A stretch of 64,000 nucleotides of DNA, from the NCBI GenBank assembly GCA_018241445.1, contig JAFEDT010000017.1, positions 62,001 to 126,000 of the forward strand, written 5' to 3'. The number at the start of each line of letters is the position of its first letter. Positions within the stretch are counted from its first letter, which is position 1. Origin of the DNA: Pseudomonadota bacterium. GTDB lineage: Bacteria > Pseudomonadota > Gammaproteobacteria > Steroidobacterales > Steroidobacteraceae. Below the pieces are notes generated by a model. That model made no database searches and was not told the DNA's origin. It worked only from the letters and a program-made list of their open reading frames with translations. Shown piece by piece: positions 16,825 through 26,573 of this stretch. The position numbers and the translations under genes were made by a program.

Positions 16825-17400
16825 CTAGCGCACGCTGTAGCCGCGCCCGTCCAGGCAGGCGCTGAGCGCGCGGCGGTAGTTGCCCGCCTGCTGCGCGTAC
16901 TGCGCGGCGGCACGGCGGTCGGTCACCGCCACGGTGCGGGTCTGCTGGGTGTTGGCCGCATCCGTCGCGCTGCCGATCGCGCCACCCACCACGGCGCCTG
17001 CCAGCGCGCCCGTGGCCGCCTGCCAGGGCCTGGAAATCGCGGCGCCCAGGATCGCCCCAGTGACCGCGCCCACCGCCGTACCGGCCCCCGACGGGGGCCC
17101 TGCCCGGACTACACGCACCTGCTGCTGCGCTGGCACGCCGGGCGCCGCCGGATCGAAGCCGGTCTGTGCGGTCGCCCAGCGGCTGCACTCGTAGTGGTCG
17201 CGATCCTGTACCTCCGCAGGCTGGTCATGCAGCGGGTAGGCATAAACGTCCGGCGCCGGCTGTGGCGGCGGCGTGTAGGCGCGCGGCGGTGGCGGTGGCG
17301 GTGATGCCGGCACCGTGACGCAGCCCGCCAGCGCGATACCCAGCACCGCCGTGGCGGTGGTACCGGCAAGGCGCAGCTTCCGGGTGGGAGTGTCGGTCAT
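16825..17400 (-). CDS. Glycine-zipper lipoprotein
   Basis: Exported lipoprotein of 191 aa. The signal peptide ends at LAGC (Cys about residue 27). A proline-rich linker (residues 32-50) follows, then a short domain with YECSRWA. A glycine-zipper membrane-interacting segment runs from about 105 to 150 (GTAVGAVTGAILGAAI; GALAGAVVGGAIGSA). The C-terminal ALSACLDGRGYSVR is typical of YMGG/glycine-zipper lipoproteins. The precise function is unknown; an envelope role is likely. Confidence 0.8.
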   Translation of the reverse strand: MTDTPTRKLRLAGTTATAVLGIALAGCVTVPASPPPPPPRAYTPPPQPAPDVYAYPLHDQPAEVQDRDHYECSRWATAQTGFDPAAPGVPAQQQVRVVRAGPPSGAGTAVGAVTGAILGAAISRPWQAATGALAGAVVGGAIGSATDAANTQQTRTVAVTDRRAAAQYAQQAGNYRRALSACLDGRGYSVR

Positions 17401-17573
17401 GGGCTATCCGTTCGGTGGTTCGCCTGGATTCTGTACCGCGGTAAACGCGCGGGCCCTCAGCTCAGTTGACCCTCGCCTGGGCTGCGCGGTTCCCCGTAAA
17501 CCTGATGTTGGAGCAGCAATCCTGAACGGCGGCAGAACGCCGCGGAAATACGTCACGAATCGTAAGCCCGCTG

Positions 17574-18350
17574 TTATGTCAGGTGCCTGCGCCCCTGCAG
17601 CAGCCGGGCGACGGCCGCCAGGTCGTCGGCCGTATTCACGTCCGGACCGGGCGGCTCGAGCGCATCCGCCACCTGGATCCACAGGCCGTGCTCCAGCGCC
17701 CGCAACTGCTCCAGGCGCTCGCGCCGCTCGAGCTGCCCCTCGGGCAGCGCCGCCAGCTGCATCAGCGCGCCGACCCGGTAGGCGTAGATGCCCAGGTGCC
17801 TGCGTGCGCCGCCGCAATCCGTCTGGCTGGCGAGGCCGGCGGCGGCACTGTCCCGATTCCAGGGAATCGGCGCGCGGCTGAAGTACAGAGCGCGGCCACC
17901 ACGGTCGGTGACGACCTTCACCACGTTGGGATCCAGCAGCTTCGCCACCGTGTCCAGCGGCGCGGCCAGCGTGGCGATGGCCGCTGCGGGGTATTGCGCC
18001 AGCAATCCCGCCACCTGCGCGATCAGCCTCGGCGGTATCAGGGGCTCATCGCCCTGGACGTTCACGACGATGTCGTGCGCCGCCCAGCCGTGATCGCGGG
18101 CCACCTGGGCAATACGGTCGGTGCCACTGACATGGGTGTCGGCCGTCATCACCGCAGTGGCGCCAAAGTCGCGTGCCGCCTGCGCGATGCGCGCGTCATC
18201 GGTGGCGATCAGCACCTCGGCGGCGCCAGCCTCGGCCGCCCGCCCGTGGACCCACTGCAGCATCGGCCGGCCGGCCAGCGGCCGCAACACCTTGCCGGGC
18301 AGCCGCGTAGAAGCGAAACGGGCCGGGATGACGACGCGGAACACGCTCAA
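17574..18350 (-). CDS. kdsB: CMP-KDO synthetase KdsB
   Basis: 3-deoxy-manno-octulosonate cytidylyltransferase, which activates KDO for LPS inner core. The product is 258 aa, with the nucleotide-binding N-terminus VVIPARFASTRLPGK and motifs VNVQGDEPLIPP and HLGIYAYR. The start is a rare TTG at 18350, 3 bp after AGGAGAG; a GTG two codons in is an alternative. It is last in the exbB-exbD-msbA-lpxK-Trm112-kdsB cluster. Confidence 0.96.
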   Translation of the reverse strand: MSVFRVVIPARFASTRLPGKVLRPLAGRPMLQWVHGRAAEAGAAEVLIATDDARIAQAARDFGATAVMTADTHVSGTDRIAQVARDHGWAAHDIVVNVQGDEPLIPPRLIAQVAGLLAQYPAAAIATLAAPLDTVAKLLDPNVVKVVTDRGGRALYFSRAPIPWNRDSAAAGLASQTDCGGARRHLGIYAYRVGALMQLAALPEGQLERRERLEQLRALEHGLWIQVADALEPPGPDVNTADDLAAVARLLQGRRHLT

Positions 18351-18360
18351 CCGCTCTCCT

Positions 18361-18555
18361 TCAGGTACGGCGATCGAGCAGCGGATCGTCGGCGCCGAGC
18401 TGGCGTGCCTCTTCTTCGAGCATCACCGGGATGTCATCGCGTATGGGATAGGCGAGCCGGTCAATGCGGCACACCAGCACCTCGGAGGCGCGCTGATACA
18501 GCAGCGGGCCCTTGCACACCGGACAGGCCAGGATCTCCAGAAGCCTCGAATCCAT
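18361..18555 (-). CDS. Trm112 family protein (YcaR-like)
   Basis: Small Trm112-family protein, 64 aa: [17 protein letters not shown] at the N-terminus, then [20 protein letters not shown]. Only the first CxxC zinc pair is kept, as in E. coli YcaR. Homologues sit almost invariably between lpxK and kdsB; the exact role is unknown. Confidence 0.92.
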   Translation of the reverse strand: MDSRLLEILACPVCKGPLLYQRASEVLVCRIDRLAYPIRDDIPVMLEEEARQLGADDPLLDRRT

Positions 18556-18559
18556 TATT

Positions 18560-19603
18560 TCACCTCGTCAGCGGCGGTTGCCCGCCCTGCCTCTGCTGGC
18601 CGCTGGATACGTGCCGCAGGACCCGTGCCAGCAGGTCCTGACCCTGCGCGGCCTGCAGCTGCGCGCTGACCGGCACGTACCACCAGTTCGCCCGCGCGAA
18701 CCCTGAGCATTTTACGGCATCCTTCTCGGTCATGAGCAGCGGCAGGCCGTCATCGAATGCCAGGTCCGCGGCAGTGAAAGGATGGTGATCGGCGAAGGCA
18801 TGCCCGGTCACCCCGATACCCATGCCGCGCAACTGCTCGAAAAAGCGTTGCGGGTTGCCGATCCCGGCCAGCGCTTGCGCCGGGCGCCCGGCAAACTCGC
18901 GCAGTGCGCGGCGTGTGCCGTCGGCCAGGTTAATGGCCTCGCCCGCCGCCAGGTCCATGCGCAGAGCGTCCGCCGGCAGGCTGCGCGCCAGCGACGGGTG
19001 CCGCGCCTCGCCGTTGATCACCACCGCGTCGGCCGCGGCAAGCTGCGACAGCGGCTCGCGCAGCGGCCCCGCCGGCAGCAGCCGCCCGTTGCCGAAGCCC
19101 CGCGCACCGTCGACCACCACTACCTGGCAATCGCGGCGCAGCGCCAGGTGCTGCAGCCCGTCGTCGGTGAGAATCACGTCCGCCCCGTCGCGCACCAGCG
19201 CCCGTGCCGCCTGCACGCGCGCGCGCGCCACGCAGACGCGGGCGCCGCTGTGCCGCGCCAGCAGCAGTGGCTCATCGCCGACCTCGCGCCAGTCGCTGTT
19301 GGCGTGCACCGCGCGCGGCTCGCGGGTCTTCCCGCCATGGCCGCGCGAGGCGATGCCCACATGCAGGCCGCGCGCATGGAGCTGTTGCGCCAGCCAGATG
19401 ACCAGCGGCGTCTTGCCCGTGCCACCGACGGTCAGATTGCCCACCACCACCACCGGCCGGCCAGCCGCCTCGCTGCGCAGCCAGCCGCCCGCATAGGCGC
19501 CACGGCGCACGTGCATCGCCGCCGCGTACAGCGCCGCGGCGGGCTGCCAGGGCGAATGCCTTGCCGGCAGCTCGTACCAGCGCGCTGCCGGGTGCCAGTT
19601 CAC
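18560..19603 (-). CDS. lpxK: Tetraacyldisaccharide 4'-kinase LpxK
   Basis: Phosphorylates the lipid A disaccharide at the inner membrane. The product is 347 aa, with Walker A VGGTGKTP near residue 62, the family motif GHGGK, and [13 protein letters not shown] near 145. A GTG at 19603 overlaps the msbA stop by 4 bp (GTGA); a longer in-frame extension into msbA is not supported. It is translated with the flippase gene msbA. Confidence 0.95.
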   Translation of the reverse strand: MNWHPAARWYELPARHSPWQPAAALYAAAMHVRRGAYAGGWLRSEAAGRPVVVVGNLTVGGTGKTPLVIWLAQQLHARGLHVGIASRGHGGKTREPRAVHANSDWREVGDEPLLLARHSGARVCVARARVQAARALVRDGADVILTDDGLQHLALRRDCQVVVVDGARGFGNGRLLPAGPLREPLSQLAAADAVVINGEARHPSLARSLPADALRMDLAAGEAINLADGTRRALREFAGRPAQALAGIGNPQRFFEQLRGMGIGVTGHAFADHHPFTAADLAFDDGLPLLMTEKDAVKCSGFARANWWYVPVSAQLQAAQGQDLLARVLRHVSSGQQRQGGQPPLTR

Positions 19604-21444
19604 ACGCCGTCCGAGAACTGCAACCGGTGCAGCTGGGCGTACAGGCCTGCGTGCGCCAGCAGCTGGGCGTGAGTGCCGCTCTCGCATACCGCACCGGCAT
19701 CCAGCACTACGATGCGGTCGGCCTGCTCCACGGTCGAGAGCCGATGGGCGATGACGAAGGTGGTGCGATTGCGCATGAGGTGCGCCAGCGCCGCCTGGAT
19801 GTGGCGCTCGGACTCGGTGTCCAGCGCAGACGTCGCCTCGTCCAGGATCAGGATCGGCGCGTCCTTCAGCAGTGCGCGGGCAATGGCGAGGCGCTGGCGC
19901 TGCCCACCTGACAGCAGCATCCCGCGGTCGCCCACCATGGTGTCAAGTCCCGCCGGCAGGGCGCGGATGAACTCCAGCGCATGTGCCGCCTCGGCGGCAC
20001 GCTCGATCGCCTCGTCGCTCACGTCGCGCCCGAAAGCGATGTTATTGCGGATGGTGTCGTTGAACAGCACTACGTCCTGGCTCACCACGGCGATCTGTTC
20101 GCGCAGGTCGTGCAGCTCGTAGTCGCGCACGTCGTGGCCGTCGATCGCGACGCTGCCCGCCGTCACGTCGTAGAACCGCGGCAACAGGTTGACCAGCGTG
20201 GACTTGCCGCTGCCGGAGCGGCCGACGATAGCCAGGCTCTGGCCGGCCGGGACAGTGAGCGTGATGTCGCGCAGCGCCGCACCGCGGTGCTCCAGGCCCC
20301 GCTGTGCCGCGACCCCTTGCTCCGCCGCGACCGCTGGCGCCAGTTCACGCTGCCCGTAACTGAACTGGACCGCATTGAAACTCACCTCGCCGCGCGCGCG
20401 CGCCAGCGCCAGGCTTCCGCCCGCGGGCTCTGGGGCCTCGTCCAGCACCTCGAAGATGCTCTGGCCCGCGGCAATGCCCTGCTGCAGCGGACCCGCCACA
20501 CCCACCAGCTCGCGCAACGGCTGGGCAATGCTGACCAGCGCGGTGAAAAAACCCAGCAGGTCCCCCATGCTCATGCGCGCGTGCACCGCGTCCGCGATGG
20601 CGATCGACAGCACGAAGGACAGGCCCACGGCGGTGAGCAGCTGCACCACCGGGTTGGAAAGTCCGCGCGTGAGCACCAGGCGCATGTTGGAGCGCAGGTT
20701 GTGATTGTTGACGGCGTCGAACTGCTGCAGCAGATGATCCTGGGCGTTGTAAACCTTGATCAGCCGCGGCGCCTCGAAGCTCTCCTTGGCAACCCGGGTC
20801 ACATCGCCCATCGAATCCTGGATGCGGCGACTGTAGCGGCGGAAGCGGCGATTGATCACCGACACCAGCCAGCCCACCAAGGGGCCCATGGTGAGCGCAA
20901 TCAGCGTCAATCGCGGATTGAGCCACAGCAGGAAAGCGATCGAGGCGACGATGGTCAGCGCGGTACGTACCACGGTGATCACCGCGTCGGTGGTCGCCTG
21001 GCCGATCTGCTCGGTGTTGTAGGTCAGCTTCGACAGCAGCGCTGCCGAGGAATTGCGATCGAAGTAGCCGATGGGCAGGTTAAGGATGCGCTGGAACACC
21101 TCGCGCCGCAGCGCATTGACAATGTGCCTGCCGACGTAGCCCATGAAATAGGTCTGGGTAAAGTCGCCAATGCCGCGCAGGATGAACAGCCCCACCAGCG
21201 CCAGCGGCACCCATACGATGGTGCGCGGATCGCGGTGAGTGAAGGTGCCGTCGCCGAAGGCGCGCGCAAACAGCGCGAAGCTGGCCATGGTGGCGGAGAA
21301 CAGCACCCCGCCGAGCAGCCCCAGGATGAAGTGCCCACGGTAGGGCCTGAGATAGCCCAGCAGGCGACGGTAGGCGGCCAGCCCTCCCGCCGCGCGCCCG
21401 CCGCGCGACCCGGCTGCAGCGGCCTCGCGCGCCGCGACCGCCAT
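19600..21444 (-). CDS. msbA: Lipid A flippase MsbA (ABC transporter)
   Basis: Homodimeric ABC exporter flipping lipid A-core across the inner membrane, 614 aa. The N-terminal membrane domain (residues about 30-330) has six helices. The ATPase domain has Walker A GRSGSGKST, signature LSGGQRQRLAIARALL, Walker B ILILDEATSALD and the H-loop in VIAHRLS. An extra Ala/Gln/Gly-rich stretch of about 25 residues (around 370-392) lies between SYGQRE and LRDITLTVP. The ATG overlaps the exbD stop by 1 bp (TGATG). Confidence 0.95.
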   Translation of the reverse strand: MAVAAREAAAAGSRGGRAAGGLAAYRRLLGYLRPYRGHFILGLLGGVLFSATMASFALFARAFGDGTFTHRDPRTIVWVPLALVGLFILRGIGDFTQTYFMGYVGRHIVNALRREVFQRILNLPIGYFDRNSSAALLSKLTYNTEQIGQATTDAVITVVRTALTIVASIAFLLWLNPRLTLIALTMGPLVGWLVSVINRRFRRYSRRIQDSMGDVTRVAKESFEAPRLIKVYNAQDHLLQQFDAVNNHNLRSNMRLVLTRGLSNPVVQLLTAVGLSFVLSIAIADAVHARMSMGDLLGFFTALVSIAQPLRELVGVAGPLQQGIAAGQSIFEVLDEAPEPAGGSLALARARGEVSFNAVQFSYGQRELAPAVAAEQGVAAQRGLEHRGAALRDITLTVPAGQSLAIVGRSGSGKSTLVNLLPRFYDVTAGSVAIDGHDVRDYELHDLREQIAVVSQDVVLFNDTIRNNIAFGRDVSDEAIERAAEAAHALEFIRALPAGLDTMVGDRGMLLSGGQRQRLAIARALLKDAPILILDEATSALDTESERHIQAALAHLMRNRTTFVIAHRLSTVEQADRIVVLDAGAVCESGTHAQLLAHAGLYAQLHRLQFSDGV

Positions 21445-21866
21445 CAGTTGCGCCCGTCCTGGACCGTGGCGATGTTGACTTCAGCGAAACCGAGACGCCC
21501 CAGCACATCCAGTGCCGTGACCACCGCCTGGTGCGTGCTGTGCGCGTCGGCGCGCAGCGTCACCCGCATGCCGCGATTGGCGCCCGCCTCCTTCAGCAGC
21601 GCCGCGCGCAGCGTGTCGGGACTGGCGTTGATCAGCTCCCGGCCGTTGACCAGGTAACTGCCCTGCTGGGTCACGCTGACCACCAGCGGCTCGGCAGCGG
21701 ACTTCTGCGCCGGCACCGCGCTCGCCTGCGGCAGATGCACATGCATCCGGCCCTCGTTGGTGAACTTGCTGGAGAGGATGAAGAACACCACCAGCAGCAG
21801 CACCACATCGATCAGGGAGACCACGTTGATCTCCGGCTCCTCGTGACGCCGCGGCTTCAGATTCAC
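21444..21866 (-). CDS. exbD: ExbD/TolR family proton-channel protein
   Basis: Energy-transducing partner of ExbB, 140 aa. A single N-terminal membrane helix contains the proton-carrying Asp in INVVSLIDVVLLLVVFFI (near residue 20). A periplasmic domain follows, with RADAHSTHQAVVTALD. The start is GTG, 16 bp after exbB. In this lipid A cluster its receptor partner is unknown. Confidence 0.92.
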   Translation of the reverse strand: MNLKPRRHEEPEINVVSLIDVVLLLVVFFILSSKFTNEGRMHVHLPQASAVPAQKSAAEPLVVSVTQQGSYLVNGRELINASPDTLRAALLKEAGANRGMRVTLRADAHSTHQAVVTALDVLGRLGFAEVNIATVQDGRN

Positions 21867-21882
21867 GCAGTAGCTCCCGCTG

Positions 21883-22548
21883 TCAGGCGGCCACGGCGGA
21901 ACCGGCGCCGGTCAGTGCACTGCCGGGAACGCCGCGCTCGCGCAGTTGCGCCGCCTCGAGCACGTCGGCCATGCGGATGGCGTTCTTCTCCATCTCCACC
22001 ACGATGCCCTCCACGCGGCCGCGCAGGTAGCGATAAGCGATCAGCGCGGGAATGGCGACGCACAGGCCGGCCGCGGTGGCAATCAGCGCCTCGGCAATGC
22101 CGCCCGACAGGGCACGCGGATCGCCCATGCCGCCCGCCTCGATGGCATTGAAAGCGCGGATGATGCCAGTCACCGTGCCCAGCAGGCCCAGCAGCGGCGA
22201 CACGCCGGCGATCGTGCCCAGGGTGTTGAGGAAGCGTTCCAGCTCATGCACCACGTGGCGGCCCGTGTCCTCGAGACGCTCGAGGATGATCTCGCGCGGC
22301 CGGTGACGGTTGGCAAGGCCGGTGGCCAGCAGCCGACCGAGCGGGGAGTTCTGCTCCAGGGCCGCGATGACCTTGTCGTTGACCTGGCCGGCCTCGATCA
22401 TCTGCCACACCTTCTGCGACAGCTCCTTGGGCAGCACCCGCTTGTCCTGCAGGGTCCAAAGCCGCTCGAGGATGATGGCCGCCGCGGTGATCGAGCACAG
22501 AATGATCGGCCACATCAGCGGGCCGCCGGCCCGAACTATTTCCCACAT
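21883..22548 (-). CDS. exbB: ExbB/TolQ/MotA family proton-channel protein
   Basis: Proton-channel subunit of 221 aa with three membrane helices (residues about 12-32, 115-145 and 155-185). The family motif TLGTIAGVSPLLGLLGTVTG lies near 110-130, and GIAEALIATAAGLCVAIPAL near 150-170. It heads the exbB-exbD-msbA-lpxK-Trm112-kdsB operon, divergent from the DUF2062 gene. Confidence 0.92.
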   Translation of the reverse strand: MWEIVRAGGPLMWPIILCSITAAAIILERLWTLQDKRVLPKELSQKVWQMIEAGQVNDKVIAALEQNSPLGRLLATGLANRHRPREIILERLEDTGRHVVHELERFLNTLGTIAGVSPLLGLLGTVTGIIRAFNAIEAGGMGDPRALSGGIAEALIATAAGLCVAIPALIAYRYLRGRVEGIVVEMEKNAIRMADVLEAAQLRERGVPGSALTGAGSAVAA

Positions 22549-22709
22549 CCGTGCGCGTCCCCGTTTGTCGCCCCCGCAGGCGCGAAGGCGGCATCATACC
22601 GGAGGGCTGCGGGGGCTCAAGGAGGCCGCACCGCGAAACTGTGCGCCGTCCGCCTGTTTTGGACGGTGCGCGGTCCGCTGCCGGGGCATCTGGTACAGTC
22701 GCAGGCGCA

Positions 22710-23219
22710 ATGCCCCGGCGCTTTCTCAAACGCCTCGTGCCTGCGCCGCACGCACTGCGCGAGCGCTGGTTCCTGCGGCCCTTCGGCGAGCGCCTGAGCG
22801 ACCCGCAGTTGTGGACGCTGCACCGCCGCGGCGTGACCCATGCTTTTGGGGTGGGCCTGGCCGTGTGCTTCATCCCGCTGCCGGTGCACGCGCTGACGGC
22901 GGCAAGCATCGCCATCATCTGGCGCCTGAACATACCGGTGGCCGTGGCCAGCACCCTGCTGGTGAATCCCTTCACCATCGTGCCGGCCTACTACCTGGCG
23001 TACCGCACTGGCGCGCTGCTGCTGCGCACGCCGCCGCACCATTTCAAATTCTCAGCCAGCTGGCACTGGTTCAGCCACAGCCTGGCGGCGGTGTGGCAGC
23101 CATTTCTCCTGGGCTGCCTGGTATGCGCGCTCGGCTTCGGGGTCGCTGCATGGCTGGCGTTCGAAGCGGTCTGGCGCTGGCATGTCAGGCACCGCTACCG
23201 CACGCGACATACCGTGTAG
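22710..23219 (+). CDS. DUF2062 membrane protein
   Basis: Protein of 169 aa with the DUF2062 hallmark HAFGVGLAVCFIPLPVHAL near residues 45-63 and NPFTIVPAYYLAYRTG near 85-100. It has two or three membrane helices. The function is unknown; homologues commonly neighbour exbB/lol genes in gammaproteobacteria. The ATG at 22710 is chosen because upstream in-frame codons show no homology and lie in the exbB promoter region. Confidence 0.85.
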   Translation: MPRRFLKRLVPAPHALRERWFLRPFGERLSDPQLWTLHRRGVTHAFGVGLAVCFIPLPVHALTAASIAIIWRLNIPVAVASTLLVNPFTIVPAYYLAYRTGALLLRTPPHHFKFSASWHWFSHSLAAVWQPFLLGCLVCALGFGVAAWLAFEAVWRWHVRHRYRTRHTV

Positions 23220-23264
23220 TTCTGTTTCGCTCCGCCGACCATCCTGCGCTGGTAACGTGGCCAG

Positions 23265-23948
23265 TCAGGCGCGCACCTGCAGGGTGCCGCCGTTGAGCTC
23301 ATAGACGCGCTCCATGCGCCCCGCCAGCCGCAGATCGTGCGTCACCACGATCAGGCTGGTGCCCTGTTCGCGATTCAACTCCAGCATCAACTCGAACACC
23401 TGTGCCGCATTGCCGCCGTCCAGGTTGCCGGTCGGCTCGTCCGCCAGCACCACCTGCGGCCGCGTCACCAGCGCACGCGCCACCGCGGCCCGCTGGCGTT
23501 CACCGCCCGAGAGCTGGTGCGGGCGGTGTGACAGGCGCTGCGCCAGCCCGACACGCGACAGCACCTCGCGCGCCTGCTCGCGCGCCGCCGTCACCGGCAT
23601 GCGCCGCACCAGCAGGGGCATGGCAACGTTCTCCAGCGCCGAGAATTCCGGCAGCAGGTGATGGAACTGGTAGATGAAACCCAGCGCGCGGTTGCGCAGC
23701 ACGCCGCGCTGCGCCTCGCCCAGCGCATGGATATCCTGCCCGGCAATGCGCACCGTGCCGCCGTCGGGACGGTCCAGGCCGCCAAGTATCTGCAGCAGCG
23801 TGGTCTTGCCCGAGCCGGAGGCCCCGATAATGGCGATGCGCTCACCGGCAGCGACCTGCAGCGCCACGCCCTGCAACACCTGCAGTTCCACCGGCCCCTG
23901 GCGGAAGCTGCGCCGCACCCCGCTGGCCACCAGCACCATCTCACTCAT
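23265..23948 (-). CDS. lolD: Lipoprotein-releasing ATPase LolD
   Basis: ATP-binding subunit of the LolCDE lipoprotein extractor, 227 aa. It has Walker A GASGSGKTT near residue 43, the LolD-type FIYQFHHLLPEFSALENVAMP, signature LSGGERQR, Walker B VVLADEPTGNLD and VTHD. The ATG at 23948 overlaps the lolE end by 8 bp. Confidence 0.96.
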   Translation of the reverse strand: MSEMVLVASGVRRSFRQGPVELQVLQGVALQVAAGERIAIIGASGSGKTTLLQILGGLDRPDGGTVRIAGQDIHALGEAQRGVLRNRALGFIYQFHHLLPEFSALENVAMPLLVRRMPVTAAREQAREVLSRVGLAQRLSHRPHQLSGGERQRAAVARALVTRPQVVLADEPTGNLDGGNAAQVFELMLELNREQGTSLIVVTHDLRLAGRMERVYELNGGTLQVRA

Positions 23949-25182
23949 GCCGCAAAGCCTCCGCCGGCGCGGTGCGCGAGGCGCGCCACGCCGGATACAG
24001 TGTCGCCAGCGCGCACAGCAGGAAAGCCACCGTGCAAACCCGTACGACGTCGCCGGCCTGGACCCAGGCGGGCAGGTCACTCATGTAATAGACACGCGCG
24101 TCCAGGAACTGCGTGCCCAGCAGATGCTCGAGGCCCGCCACCAGCGCCTCCAGGTTGTGCGCCAGCAGCCAGCCGAGCAGCGCACCGGCGAGCGTGCCCG
24201 CCAGCCCGATCAGTACTCCCTGCACGGCGAAGGCCAGCAGGATGTTGCGTGGCGCGGCGCCGATGGTACGCAGGATGGCGATGTCGGTCTGCTTCTCCTT
24301 CACGATCATCACCAGCGTGGCGACGATGTTGAAGGCCGCTACCGCCACCAGCAGCAGCAGGATCATGAACAGCATCGACTTGGTGATCTCGATGGAACGA
24401 AAGAAGTTGGCATGGTCCTGCGACCAGTCACGCACCGCGTAACCGGGGCCGCCGAGCGAGCGCGCCAGCCGTGCCGCAAAAAACGGCGCGCGCAGCGGAT
24501 CGCTGAAGGTCACACGCAGCCCGCTGACGCCGCTGTGCAGCAGCCGCTGCGCGTCGCTCATGTGCAGCAGCGCCAGTCCCCGGTCATACTCATACATGCC
24601 GGAGTGGAACAGCCCCACCACTTTGAAGCGCCGCATGCGCGGCACCACGCCGCTGGGCGTGGCCGTACCCGCCGGCGCGATCAGGATCACGCTGCCACCG
24701 GGGCGCACACCCAGCTCCCGCGCCAGCGCATCGCCCAGGATGACCCGATAACTGCCGGCCGTCAGCTCGTCGAGACTGCCCGCGGTCAGGTGTTGTGCCA
24801 GCCCGACTCCCGCGTGCTCCTGTTCCGGGAGGATACCGCGCACCGCGGCGCCGACCATGTTGCGGCCGTTGGCAAACATGGCCTCGCTCTCCACGTAGGG
24901 CACGGCGGCCACCACGTCAGGCATTGCCCGCAGGCGCTGCTGCAGTCCCTGCCAATCACTGATCCCGCCGTCCAGGCCGCTCACCGTGGCGTGCGCGGTA
25001 ACCGCCAGGATGCGGCTGCGCAGCTCGCGCTCGAAGCCGCTCATCACCGACAGCACGACGATCAGCGTCGCCACGCTCAGCGTCAGGCCGCATACCGACA
25101 TCAGGGCGACGAAGGAGACGAAACCGCGCCGGTGACCGGAGCGCAGGTAGCGTGTGCCCAGGAGCCACTCGTAGCTGCTCAT
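23941..25182 (-). CDS. lolE: Lipoprotein-releasing permease LolC/LolE (second copy)
   Basis: Inner-membrane subunit of LolCDE, 413 aa. There is one N-terminal helix (residues about 22-48) with MSGFERELRSRIL just after it, then a periplasmic domain. Three C-terminal helices contain MILLLLVAVAAFNIVATLVM and TDIAILRTIGAAPRNI. It is the downstream copy of two tandem LolC/E genes and is followed by lolD; the C-versus-E assignment is by position only. Confidence 0.9.
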   Translation of the reverse strand: MSSYEWLLGTRYLRSGHRRGFVSFVALMSVCGLTLSVATLIVVLSVMSGFERELRSRILAVTAHATVSGLDGGISDWQGLQQRLRAMPDVVAAVPYVESEAMFANGRNMVGAAVRGILPEQEHAGVGLAQHLTAGSLDELTAGSYRVILGDALARELGVRPGGSVILIAPAGTATPSGVVPRMRRFKVVGLFHSGMYEYDRGLALLHMSDAQRLLHSGVSGLRVTFSDPLRAPFFAARLARSLGGPGYAVRDWSQDHANFFRSIEITKSMLFMILLLLVAVAAFNIVATLVMIVKEKQTDIAILRTIGAAPRNILLAFAVQGVLIGLAGTLAGALLGWLLAHNLEALVAGLEHLLGTQFLDARVYYMSDLPAWVQAGDVVRVCTVAFLLCALATLYPAWRASRTAPAEALRHE

Positions 25183-25185
25183 TTC

Positions 25186-26445
25186 CTACTCGTAGCGCAG
25201 GGCTTCGGCGGGTGCGACCCGCGCGGCGCGCAGCGACGGATAGAGCGTAGCTGCCGCGGTCAGCAGCAGCGCCGCGACCGCGATGAGGGCCACCTGGCCC
25301 CAGTGGATCTCCGAGGGGATCGCCACCACGTAGTACACGTCCGGGTCCATGATATGGAATCCCAGCGTGCGCTCCAGGAAAGGCACGATGCTGCGCACGT
25401 TGAAGGCCAGTGTCAGCCCCAGCAGCAGCCCCAGCCCCACGCCCAGCCAGCCGATGATCAGCCCCTGGGTCATGAATACGCCCGCCACCTGGCGCGGCGC
25501 GGCGCCGAAGGTGCGCACGATGGCGATGTCGGTGCGCTTGTCAGTCACCACCATGACCAGCATCGCCACGATGTTGAAGGCCGCCACCGCCACGATCAGC
25601 AGCAGGATCAGCGACATCATGGTTTTCTCGATGCGGATGGCGCGGAAGTAGCTGGCGTTGTCCGCGGTCCAGTCACTGACCGTCAGGCCCGCCGGCAGCC
25701 GCGAGCGCAGCGTGGCGGCGATCTCCGGCGCCGCCATCACATCCTGCAGGCGCAGTTGCAGCCCCTCGCCGGCGCTGGAGGTGGCACTCAGCGCGCGCAC
25801 GTCGCTCAGGTCCGCGAACACCAGCGTAGCGTCGTGATCCTGCAGCCCGGCCTCGAACACGCCCGCCACGACGAACTCGCGCAACTTCGGTGCCGGCGTG
25901 CCGGAGGGGTCCACGGTCGGGATCAGCAGTGTCAGGGGATCGCCGGGAGCGAGTCCCAGTTGCTGGGCGATGACCTCGCCGACGATCACGCGGTCCGAGC
26001 CCGGCTGCAGATCCGCCAGGCGCCCCTGGATCAGGGCCCGCCCCAACTCGGCGCGACTGGCGGCCTCGTCCGGGTCGATGCCGCGCAGCAGTACCGGCAG
26101 CATTTCCGGCTGGCGCACGGCCAATGCCTGCACCTGCGCGTAGCGGGCCACCTGCACGACCCCGGGTACGGCGGCGGCGCGCGCGGCGAGTGCGCTCCAG
26201 TCCGGTTCCGCCACCTCCCCCTGCGCCTGGGCGGGCAGGCTCACGCGCACCTGCGCGTTCAGCGACAGCAGCCGGTCGCGCAGTTCGGACGCAAAGCCGT
26301 TCATCACCGAGAGGATGACAATCAGCGCCGCGACACCCAGGCACACCCCGACCAGCGAGGTCCAGGTGATGAAAGAGACAAAGAACCTGTGTGAGCGGGC
26401 GCGCACGTAGCGCAGCCCCACGTACAACGGCAGGGGGTAGAACAT
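25186..26445 (-). CDS. lolC: Lipoprotein-releasing permease LolC/LolE (first copy)
   Basis: Paralogue of the preceding permease, 419 aa, with the same architecture. It has FFVSFITWTSLVGVCLGVAAL as first helix, MNGFASELRDRLL, then the C-terminal NIVAMLVMVVTDKRTDIAIVRTFGAAPRQV. A gap of 3 bp separates it from lolE. The order C-E-D differs from the E. coli lolC-lolD-lolE. Confidence 0.9.
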   Translation of the reverse strand: MFYPLPLYVGLRYVRARSHRFFVSFITWTSLVGVCLGVAALIVILSVMNGFASELRDRLLSLNAQVRVSLPAQAQGEVAEPDWSALAARAAAVPGVVQVARYAQVQALAVRQPEMLPVLLRGIDPDEAASRAELGRALIQGRLADLQPGSDRVIVGEVIAQQLGLAPGDPLTLLIPTVDPSGTPAPKLREFVVAGVFEAGLQDHDATLVFADLSDVRALSATSSAGEGLQLRLQDVMAAPEIAATLRSRLPAGLTVSDWTADNASYFRAIRIEKTMMSLILLLIVAVAAFNIVAMLVMVVTDKRTDIAIVRTFGAAPRQVAGVFMTQGLIIGWLGVGLGLLLGLTLAFNVRSIVPFLERTLGFHIMDPDVYYVVAIPSEIHWGQVALIAVAALLLTAAATLYPSLRAARVAPAEALRYE

Positions 26446-26521
26446 CGTGGCGATTTAACCACATCAGCGCCGTTGCTGACGCACGTCACAGAACCGCACG
26501 GAACCAGGTCCGCGGTGGGCT

Positions 26522-26547
26522 TTGACAGATTGTCCCGGTGCTATAGT
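26522..26547 (+). promoter_or_regulatory. Promoter of the small exported protein gene
   Basis: TTGACA (26522-26527) and an extended -10 TGCTATAGT (hexamer 26542-26547) lie 14 bp apart. The short spacer is offset by the TG extension. The first gene downstream starts at 26574 behind a GAGGAG ribosome site. Confidence 0.55.
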
Positions 26548-26573
26548 CCCCGGCGCTGTGTGAGGAGATGCCT

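Noticed and set aside
23674-26394. A 906-residue open frame on the plus strand opposite lolD-lolE-lolC
   Set aside because: It is the antisense of three well-supported Lol genes. Its His/Gln/Arg-rich translation has no domain pattern; long open antisense frames are expected at this GC content.
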